Below are positions 8,069 through 14,450 of a stretch of 14,450 nt of DNA, one piece after another. Position numbers and translations under genes: made by a program. How positions within the stretch are numbered: position 1 is the first letter of the stretch; every line of letters starts with the position of its first letter. The notes under the pieces are model-generated. The model had not been told where the DNA came from, did not search any database, and saw nothing but the letters and a program-made list of their open reading frames with translations. Source of the stretch: Pelagophyceae sp. CCMP2097 (Eukaryota > Sar > Pelagophyceae); assembly GCA_026770575.1 (NCBI GenBank), contig MU657220.1:242165-256614 (forward strand), written 5' to 3'.

Positions 8069-9373
8069 TTAAACTGATGAAGAGGTCCCGCCGAGGTGTT
8101 GGGCGATTCTTGACACCATGACCGTCGCCTCGGGATGTCCCATAGAAGCGGCTCTGCGGAAGAGCGGCAGCGCTTCGGCGAGGTCCATCGCCACGCCGTG
8201 GCCGTTCACATAACAGCTCCCGAGGTTATACAAAGCGTTGGAATCGCCCTGGTCCGCGGCCAAAGTGTACCATTTCACCGCTTCGTCGTGCGAGACCTCC
8301 ACGCCGCGGCCTTCGTGATAAAGAGTCCCGAGATTATATTGTGCTTCGGCATATCCTTGGTTCGCCGACGCGAGGCAGTACTCCAGGGCCTTCTTCACGT
8401 CGATGCACACGCCGTTGCCGTGGCGGTAGCAGCAGCCTAGGCGAGCGGAGGGGTTTTACGATGATGCGTCGATTCAAAAAGCCACCATGGCCTCGCATAC
8501 CTCTCTATGCATGCCTCACATGCCGGCACAAAGGTCACCATATTCCGGGAAGGCAAACTCACCGAGTTTGGACTGGGCTTGAGGTTGCCCCTGCGCCGCC
8601 GCGAGCGTATAGAGCTCCACCGCCCTTTTAACGCTTTTTTTTACGCCAAGCTCCCCTTCCTTGTAAACGTTGCCCAAAAGCTCCTGCGCGTCTGCGTTGC
8701 CGTCCGAAACGTGCTTCCGCAATCGTTGAAGCCACTCGGCCATTGTTTTCGATAACGGTGCTCTACAGAGCGGGCACCGCGAGTCGTACTCCTCACAGGT
8801 CTCGGAGCAGGCCTTACAAATCTTTCGGCAGCAGCACTCGTAAAGCCGCTGCAGGCCGTCTCCAAGAGGTAAAGCGTCGAGGCAGATGGCGCACGTCCCG
8901 CGCCAGCCGCCCGCCGCCGCCGTGCGGGCCGTGACGGCCGGCCTCATGGCCGCCGGCGCAGCGCAGGCCGCGAGCGCCGCCGGCGCAGTGCGGGCAGCGA
9001 CAGCCGCCGGCGAAGTGGCCCCCGCCGGCTTTGCGAAGCGCGTCTCCGCCGGCTTTGCGATGCGCGCGCCCGCCGGCTGCCCCGTGCCGACGGCGCTGCG
9101 CGGCGCCGGATCCGCCGCCGCGACGGCGGCGGAGCTCGCCCAAAGCGCGTCGGCCTCCATCGAAGAGTCGCGGGTCTCCGACGCCTTCTCCGAGTCGGCG
9201 CGCCGCCGGTGCGCGGCCTTCAGCTCCTTGCATGCCGCCTTGTGCCCACGGTCGTACCAGTCCACAAGCTGGCACGCCTTGCCGCAGTAGTGCCGAGACT
9301 TGCAAGACGTGCAGTGCTGGCCGCCCGCAGCGGCGCAGACGCAGCAGGGCTTCTTGGCCGGCGCAGTGGCCAT
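8069..9373 (-). CDS. MYND finger - RING-like finger - Sel1-repeat protein, two exons, complete
   Basis: Exons 9373-8563 and 8436-8069, joined 1179 nt, 392 aa. Residues 10-48 are a MYND zinc finger with ligands C10, C13, C21, C24, C30, C34, H44 and C48. Residues 49-158 are a low-complexity Ala-rich linker. Residues 161-203 are a RING-like finger (CAIC, then CCC....C..C, then CPLC). Residues 227-385 hold about four Sel1 repeats. Known: MYND fingers bind Pro-rich peptides, RING-type fingers often give E3 ubiquitin ligase activity, and Sel1 solenoids bind protein partners. Inference: a ubiquitin-ligase adaptor or scaffold. The intron (8562-8437, 126 nt) has a GTGAGT donor and a GCCTAG acceptor; splicing restores the Sel1 unit QAQSKLGCCYRHGNGV. 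The ATG at 9373 directly precedes the MYND finger. The transposon ends 36 bp downstream of the stop. Confidence 0.93.
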
Positions 9374-9400
9374 CGCACCTGCGAGCGGGGTCGCGTACGT

Positions 9401-9421
9401 CGCGATCGCACTTTTAGTGCG
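9401..9421. promoter_or_regulatory. Palindromic motif upstream of the MYND gene
   Basis: CGCACT-TTT-AGTGCG (9407-9421) is a perfect 6-bp inverted repeat, overlapping GCGATCGC, about 34 bp before the start codon. A related CGCACTT word occurs twice, in inverted orientation, in the divergent promoter region at 12147 and 12249. A promoter role is inferred from position. Confidence 0.35.
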
Positions 9422-9610
9422 GCACCGCGGGTTTTCATTTGAATTTGCAAAGATCGCGTTGTTCTACAAAAAGATTCGAAAACGTTCGCGCGAGAAGCCC
9501 TCTTCGTCCTGCGCGCGACGCGCCCGGCCACTCCATGCCGGCATTCGACCCGCGTGCCGTTTGGGAGATTGCCAACAAGCAGTCGGAGAACTCACTCGCG
9601 GTTTGGTCCG

Positions 9611-10242
9611 TATAGAATCTCAATCTATCTATTCCGGACCCTGAAGACAACCCGGACCGAACCGCCAGGCAGACGGACCCTCAGGAGCATCGGACCTTGA
9701 GAGACGCCGAAACCGTGCGGAGCGCCCAGATTTTGAGGGACACCCGGACGGGACCGTCAGGAGCACGACCGTCAGGAAAACCCGGACCCTGAAGACAACC
9801 CGGACCGCCAGGAACATCCGGACCCTCAGGAGCATCGGACCTTGAGAGACGCCGAAACCGTGCGGAGCGCCCAGATTTTGAGGGACACCCGGACAGGACC
9901 GTCGGGAGCAAGACCATCGGGAGCAAGACCATCAGGAAAACCCTGAAGGCAACCCGGACCGAACCGTCGGGAACACCCGGACCCTCAGGAGCATCCGTAC
10001 CGTGAGAGACGCCGAAACCGATCACGTGCCGGCCACCTACAGCTTCCTGGACGTGGCTGGCATCTTGCACTCCCGGCCACCTACAACCTCCCAAACTCGT
10101 CACAGATTCTCATTGTACGTCGCAGATTGTCAGCCCAAGTCCCGAGTAGACTTCTGCCACGGTACAGTGGGCGTCGGCCCTTTGTGCTTTGCAGAATTCT
10201 CATCTAAGGGATTTCGCGGTTTTCTATAGAATCTCAATCTAT
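9611..10242. repeat. Segment bracketed by an 18-bp direct repeat
   Basis: TATAGAATCTCAATCTAT occurs at 9611-9628 and again at 10225-10242, identical. Between them lie the GGACC-rich duplicated blocks and a duplicated CCGGCCACCTACA word (10029 and 10073). The arrangement could be a target-site duplication around an inserted segment, or two ends of a repeat family. No gene is seen inside. Confidence 0.7.
9640..10020. repeat. Minisatellite-like block with a 145-bp duplication
   Basis: Bases 9674-9765 recur at 9819-9910 (offset 145) with only about two differences. Shared content includes CGGACCCTCAGGAGCATCGG and GAGAGACGCCGAAACCG. A third partial copy starts at 9978. Short words such as CCCGGACC, GACCGTCAGGA and CAGGAGCA recur throughout. 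The open frames on the minus strand through this block are repeat artefacts. Confidence 0.9.
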
Positions 10243-10680
10243 GGGTAGGCAATCCTATGGGGCTCCCAGCAGACGGTTCTCCAGCATGGCTTGTCGAGCC
10301 TTTCATCGTGGCGTTTCATCGACGGCATGTCCTCTCCCGGGCGAGCGTCGCGCGCGTCGAGTCGTTGTCGAGGGATGCGCGCTCCATTGCCGATCTCCGA
10401 GTCGACGAGCGCGTGCGACGCCTCGATGATTGCCGCCATCGCTGTACCCCTCGCGAGTAGAGGCGCCTCGTGGTCGTCCCGCCTGAGGCCAACCCCCAAG
10501 AGTCGGCGACCGGCAGCGACGCAAGGTCCGCGCGGCACCCGTATAAGACGGTCCTCTGACGCGCCCGGGCCGGCAAGGCGGCGGGCCGCTTCCCAGGACA
10601 TGGTACCAACCCCACGCCCGTGCAACCCCCCGCTCCCACACCCGGGACAATGTCCCAAGGCCATCTTGTGCACCAATGCC
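10021..10680. other. Region downstream of the unknown gene; one doubtful minus-strand frame
   Basis: No gene I can support. A minus-strand frame ending at 10239 has a protein-like stretch (GTAMAAIIEASHALVDSEIG, IPRQRLDARDARPGEDMPS) over about 10250-10560, but there is no recognised domain and no splice partner, and the competing plus-strand frame is open too. It could be a decayed exon or chance. Confidence 0.35.
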
Positions 10681-11680
10681 TTAGGCGCCCCACGCCTTAA
10701 TCGATTCCACGTCGCCGACGACGACGTCGTCAGTGGCGCCGGGGCGGTCGTCGCCTTTTTCGAGGTACTTCTCCCCTCGATTCCGATCATCTTGCCGGTC
10801 GTCGTGCCCTTCGCGCTCCGCTTCGGATTCGGGTTCGGGGTCTTTTTCTGGCGCGAGGATGGCGTTTGCGGCGCGCTGGATGAAGACGTCGCAGTCGTAG
10901 GCCTTCCAGGAATTCTGGAGCTCAAAGGGGAGGAGACCCCACGACGCGCCTAAGCAGCTTTTCCAAAGGATTCGATCCCCCGCTGCAGACGCGGGCCCTT
11001 ACCGGGAGACACGCCGTAGTCCAGCCTCCAGCTCGAGCACTGCGCCGCGCGCTCCCCGGCCTCGGGCAGTTCGTCCGTCGCCAAAGACTCCTCGGCCGCC
11101 GCCGCCTCGCCGTAGCCCTATCATCATCGCGTTTGCGTGTATCAAGACGCCTCGCGGCAGGCCACGCACGTCGGGCTCGCCGCGGAAGATGTCGTCCATG
11201 TAGCGGTCGTCGCGGACCTGCGTGTGCCGCTCGAATATCCCCAGTCGCGGATATTCGAGAAAAGGTTCCCACAGGTCGCAACAAGGTTGCACCTCTACGG
11301 CCTCCTCCGTCGCGAAGACGGGCATGGGCGGCGGCGGGTTCTCCGCCAGCGAAGCCACGATGGCGCTCGCCTCGGCGTGGCACCTGCGGGGGGCGGTTCG
11401 AGTGTTGCCTCGATCGCAATCCATCGACGCACTCGCGCTTCAGCGCTACTAAGTCGAGCTCGTCGCCGATGGCGAACTCGTGCTCGAGGCGGCGCAGGAA
11501 CTGCTGCAGGATGAGCGAATTTTCTCTCACCTTTTGAAGAAGGCTTGGCAGGCACAGCTCGGCAGAAGCGGCTCGGCAGAAGCGGCTTTGTCACAAATAG
11601 AGCCGCAAAGAGGACCCCCGCCCAGCACGCACCTCGACCTCGATGGAGGCGAGGCGGTGGTCCAGCGCGCGGCGGCGCAT
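10681..11680 (-). CDS. Unknown protein in at least five exons with ~50-nt introns
   Basis: Exons: (11680 or further 5')-11633, 11530-11433, 11383-11170, 11117-11003, 10949-10681. From the ATG at 11680 the joined frame is 744 nt, 247 aa. Introns are 102, 49, 52 and 53 nt with donors GTGCGT, GTGCGT, GTGCGT and GTAAGG, acceptors AAAAG, CCGCAG, GATAG and GCTTAG, and all phases agree. The N-terminal part is helical and charged (MRRRALDHRLASIEVE then LILQQFLRRLEHEFAIGDEL). The middle has CCDLWEPFLEYPRLGIFERH; next comes WRLDYGVSPGASWGLLPFEL followed by QNSWKAYDCDVFI. The C-terminus is highly acidic and basic and ends VESIKAWGA. I do not recognise the family. The frame is open upstream of the chosen ATG (FGWPGPRFDTLVRKPRSM), so the N-terminus may be longer. 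Confidence 0.65.
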
Positions 11681-11980
11681 TGACCTGGGTTTGCGGACGA
11701 GGGTGTCGAAACGCGGGCCCGGCCACCCAAACGCGCGGCTACCCGACCGCCACGCCGGCGCACTCACTCCTCGCCCTCGTCGCCGCCGGCGCAGCCTATT
11801 CGCTGGCGTCCGTTTTCGAGTTGCACGTGTGTTTGCGATTCCGCCGTCACGGCCCCGCCCGCGGCCCCGCTCGGGCGTTCGCTCGCCCGGCCCCGCTAGA
11901 AGGCCGCGCGGCCCCTCCGTCGCCGGCGTGCATGTACGGCGCGTCTTGAAGGGCCGCCTCGAGCAGAGCCCAGAAAAATT

Positions 11981-12094
11981 CTACGGGCCAAAGACGCCGG
12001 CATCGGGACCCGTCTGATGCTTCAGGTTCACCACAATCAGCAAGACCACGAACCCCAGCAGCGCCGCCTGCACCAGCCACCCGCGGAGGCCCAT
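11981..12094 (-). CDS. Short frame with a signal-anchor segment, possible first exon of the gene below
   Basis: From an ATG at 12094 the frame encodes 37 residues: a short basic start (MGLRGW), a strongly hydrophobic stretch (LVQAALLGFVVLLIVVNL), then KHQTGPD and a TAG at 11981. This is the layout of a type II membrane anchor, as in Golgi or ER enzymes. Inference: it is the N-terminal exon of the minus-strand gene at 10681-11680, spliced before the stop (candidate donors G|GTCCCG and GGC|GTCTTT). I could not fix the next exon; a frame with EFFWALLEAALQDAPYMHAG lies just downstream. It could also be a stand-alone small membrane peptide or chance. Confidence 0.4.
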   Translation of the reverse strand: MGLRGWLVQAALLGFVVLLIVVNLKHQTGPDAGVFGP

Positions 12095-12301
12095 TTTGTG
12101 ACCAGCGGCCCGGGCGCCGCCTCTGCGCCGACGCCGGGAGTGGCCTCGCACTTAGCGATCACTTTTGCACTACCATCTGAACTTCAGGGTGCATTTGCAT
12201 CATGCACGGAGTAACGGCTCCGGAGCGTTCAATCGAACATCAAGTGCTAAGTGCGCTGATTCCGCCGCTGCGCCGCTGCGCGTGGCGTCGGGCAGGTCGA
12301 G
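12095..12301. promoter_or_regulatory. Probable divergent (bidirectional) promoter region
   Basis: About 207 bp separate the minus-strand anchor exon (ATG 12094) from the plus-strand coiled-coil gene (ATG 12302). A 10-bp inverted repeat, CGCACTTAGC at 12147-12156 and GCTAAGTGCG at 12246-12255, is placed so that each arm faces one gene. The same CGCACTT core occurs 34 bp before the MYND gene. There is no clear TATA box. The promoter role is inferred. Confidence 0.4.
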
Positions 12302-13562
12302 ATGCATTCGGGCGCGCAGTTCGAGCTGCTGAGCTTGAGCCCGTTGAGCGAGGCGCCGCGCCAAATGCCGAGTGCTGCGAGTCTGCAGAAGAAGGCGTCG
12401 CTTCGAAAGAAAGCGTCGCTTCGAGCGGCCCAGGCCCCGAGCTCGGCGAGCGGGGCCCCGAGCAGCGGGGCGCCGAGCGCGGCGCCAAGCGCGGCTGCGA
12501 TCGGCAAGCCGTCGCTGGTATCGGCGCAGCAAGCGAGTTCTGGCACGTTTACGCAGAGCTTAACAGTATCAACAAGCCTTAACCCTGAAACGTCCACGTT
12601 CACGACCGCTTCTCCCCGAACGAAGCAGCGCGAGGCTTTATTGCTCGCGGAAGTGACGGCAGAAAGAGCGAAATTGGAGAAGGAGTATTTTGACGCCGTG
12701 GAACAACGAAGACTCGCGCAAATTGTGAGTAATCCACCCTGGGTGGGGCTTGACACCGGAGTCGTGTCGGAGCGTCTGTCTCTTGAGAGCACCCCCTCCT
12801 AAAAGCGCCGCGCCCGAGCTGCTCCCGGGGTCATGGGCAGTCACGCATATGCTTTAGGTGGAGAAGCGCTTGGCCACATCAGAGGCGAACCGAAAGCGCG
12901 ACTTAAACCTCGAGGCCGGCGCCCTCCGCGTCTCCGACGAATTGGCGGCCAAGGCGGCGGCGGTGGCGCGCGATTACGACCTAAAAGTTGAAATGGCTTT
13001 AAAACGCAAAGATGAGGTGGCCAGAACAGAAGAGGCCAAGGTGCGGTCACTAGCCGAAGATCTCGCAAAAAAACATTCCAAAGCAGACAGGAAGAGGCAG
13101 GTCGACGCTTTAGCCGCGGAGCAGGATCTGGCGAGGTTAAAGTCAGAAGCGTCCAAGCGAGTGGCCAACGCAGTGCTTTTAGCGGAGAAAGAAGCGGCCG
13201 ACAAAAAAAATTATTTCGCAGACCGGAACCGAGCGTTGGACAACGCCGCGTATCAGAAGCAGCTCTTGGCGGAAGACCGGCGCAAGCAGCAGGCTTTACT
13301 GAAGGTCGAGCTAGCGAACGCTACGCACAGAAAAGCGCTTTTAGCGCAAGCGAAAAAGGAAGATGAGCTTTCTCAAGCCAAAGCCGACTTCCAGCAACGA
13401 AACGGCTCCCGGCGCGAGGCCTACGACAAGTCGCAAGAGGCGGCGACGCTGAAGCACGTGTCGAATGCTGCCCACAAGCTCTTGCGGAAGTTCCAAAAAA
13501 GACGCGAACGCGCCGCCCACGCGCCCAAAGGCCAAAAAGTATCGCCCATGCTCAACGCATAA
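12302..13562 (+). CDS. Coiled-coil protein, two exons, complete
   Basis: Exons 12302-12724 and 12858-13562, joined 1128 nt, 375 aa. The intron (133 nt) has a strong GTGAGT donor directly after codon ATT and acceptor ATGCTTTAG, phase 0; unspliced, the frame would stop at 12800. Residues 1-100 are a low-complexity Ser/Ala/Pro/Lys region with a small internal duplication (KKASLRKKASLR). From about residue 105 to 360 the chain is almost continuous charged helix rich in Ala, Lys, Glu, Arg, Gln and Leu, predicted coiled coil, with junction RRLAQIVEKRLATSE. The C-terminal tail is basic (RKFQKRRERAAHAPKGQK). No catalytic motif is seen. Such proteins are often cytoskeletal, basal-body or flagellar, but no family is recognised. 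It is transcribed away from the minus-strand gene at 10681-12094. Confidence 0.88.
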
Positions 13563-13954
13563 CCCGCCCTCTTTGTATTCCTAAAACCCTTCGCATGTGA
13601 CCGCGTCCGACCGCGGCCTCGAGCCGCAAAGGGCAAACGGAGCACCGCGCGTCTCCGCACTCTCTCTCTCTCAGGGGGGAAACGCCGCCCCCGGCCGCCC
13701 TTTCCGGCGTGGCGCTGCGGCTGCGCGGCGCTCGTCGAGCGCGGGAGGGCGGCGGCCGCGGGGCGCGGCCGCGCATCCGGTACTCCCGCGCCTGCTGCGC
13801 CGCTTGCCCCGCGTGCCCCTCGAAAAGGAACCCGGTCGGTGCGGCCCGTCCTGGGCGCTGGGGCGCCCACGTCGGAGAGAGGCATTGAGGCAGCCACACG
13901 AGAGCACTCCGAGGAGGCGGTCGCTCGAGGGCGTGCGCCGCGTCAAGGGCCCCG
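13563..13954. other. GC-rich spacer between the coiled-coil gene and the second element
   Basis: No supported gene. It contains a short CT microsatellite (about 13659-13673), then very GC-rich DNA that is open in several frames on both strands with Arg/Ala/Pro/Gly-rich translations, which is what this base composition gives by chance. The 3' UTR of the coiled-coil gene should lie at its left end. Confidence 0.5.
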
Positions 13955-14450
13955 CAGGGGCCTGCGTCTATTACTATCTAAGGATTATTTCCACTTATAA
14001 TCTTCAATGTGATTTTCGAAAGAACGTTCCTTACGGTCATTTTAAAAAGTGCGATTTGGGCCGTGGGACCCTCTTCACCCGTCGTAGCCCTAATTAAACG
14101 CGTCGCAGATCACTGTTAACCTTTTAGATTGTTGCCGTTTTTTTTTCCGTTTTTTCGGCGATAGTTTTACATAGACGCGAGGCTGTAGATCGATGGGGTC
14201 TAGTACCCTCAAAACCCTCTCGTGCGATTGCGCGTGAAGGTCTGGCCAAGAGGTATTAGGTGATTGTAGATCTCTTCCGAAAATGCCGAAAACTATAAGC
14301 TTGCGGCGCATAACAGTACAATAGAACATCAAAAATGAAAAAGGGCTATAGACGCCATTTTTAAACCTATAGACAGGCCCTAGCGCTTGTCCATAGAGTC
14401 CAATGAACAACTGCGCGCGCCCTAAGAAGAGTAGCTGTTTTGAAAACAAC
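13955..14450 (-). mobile_element. Second, inverted and diverged relative of the AT-rich transposon, cut by the window edge
   Basis: It begins CAGGGGCC at 13955, like the element terminus at 7121. Read on the minus strand, 14110 to about 13955 aligns with 7816-8032 of the first element. Shared words in order are CGACGCGTTT, GGCTACGAC, GTGAAGAGGGTCCCA, AAATCG, AACGTTC, AAGTGGAAA, CTTAGA and ATAGTAATAG. Much of the GC-rich inverted repeat seen in the first element is missing, and no TA flanks the CAGGGG, so this end is eroded. Unlike the first element it keeps an open frame (14090-14449). The rest lies beyond the window. Confidence 0.7.
14090..14450 (-). CDS. C-terminal part of an open frame in the second element, possible transposase
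   Basis: Open from the window edge to a TAG at 14090-14092, at least 119 residues, 5' partial. Composition is natural and differs from the GC-driven frames nearby: hydrophobic stretches (VYSPFSFLMFYCTVMRRKLI), then SWPDLHAQSHERVLRVLDPI, a very basic segment (SPKKRKKKRQQSKRL) like a nuclear localisation signal, and the end VICDAFN. No catalytic DDE/D residues can be assigned from this tail. Inference: the element's own transposase, because the stop codon lies where homology with the non-autonomous copy begins; that copy reads SDAFE plus TAA at the matching place (7816-7830). Codon use is AT-richer than in the host genes. Confidence 0.5.
   Translation of the reverse strand, partial: LFSKQLLFLGRAQLFIGLYGQALGPVYRFKNGVYSPFSFLMFYCTVMRRKLIVFGIFGRDLQSPNTSWPDLHAQSHERVLRVLDPIDLQPRVYVKLSPKKRKKKRQQSKRLTVICDAFN

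Noticed and set aside
9681..10103. Minus-strand frame of 140 codons
   Set aside because: It is a translation of the duplicated GGACC-rich block, with repeated peptide text (GCPSKSGRSARFRRLSRSDA), and is not a gene.
10291..10953. Plus-strand frame of 220 codons
   Set aside because: It lies antisense to the last exon of the minus-strand gene, whose frame joins to the other exons in phase; the plus translation shows no family.
12247..12792. Minus-strand frame of 181 codons
   Set aside because: It is the complement of the coiled-coil gene's first exon; the plus strand has a good start, a GTGAGT donor and an in-phase second exon.
13597..14097. Plus-strand frame of 166 codons
   Set aside because: It crosses from the GC-rich spacer into the transposon copy and has no domain; the composition follows base content.

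Overview
The window looks like nuclear DNA of a GC-rich eukaryotic microbe, most likely a unicellular alga. The pelagophyte/stramenopile type (Aureococcus-like) is my best guess, but this is inference and not proven by the sequence. Reasons: protein-coding stretches are split by introns with recognisable donors and acceptors; the protein families (MYND plus RING plus Sel1 repeats, RRM plus 37-residue repeats plus RAP, large coiled coils) are eukaryotic; and spacers are long and full of minisatellites. GC-rich non-coding DNA stays open in many frames, so most long open frames here are not genes.

Layout. 1-350 (+): 3' end of a Sel1-repeat gene cut by the window edge. 902-6002 (-): a five-exon gene that I could reassemble in full, convergent with the first. 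It encodes an Arg-rich probable mitochondrial presequence, an RRM domain, eleven 37-residue repeats and a C-terminal RAP domain (about 777 aa), a likely organelle RNA-binding protein. Its first and fourth introns are filled with minisatellites of 22-24 bp period, and two of its introns are best explained as GC-AG introns. 6419-7116 (-): a degraded reading frame with one stop and two frame changes. 7121-8032: an AT-rich transposon-like insertion with 37-bp perfect terminal inverted repeats and a TA target duplication. 8069-9373 (-): complete two-exon MYND/RING/Sel1 gene. 9611-10242: minisatellite and duplicated block bracketed by an 18-bp direct repeat. 10681-11680 (-), perhaps extending to 12094: a five-exon gene of unknown function with introns near 50 nt and a possible N-terminal signal-anchor exon. 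12302-13562 (+): complete two-exon coiled-coil gene, divergent from the previous one. 13955-14450: a second, inverted and diverged relative of the AT-rich element, which still carries the C-terminal end of an open frame that may be its transposase.

The genes do not form an evident pathway. The main themes are the RRM-repeat-RAP fusion, the mixture of intron types in adjacent genes, and a pair of related transposon copies from which the end and origin of the non-autonomous copy can be read.
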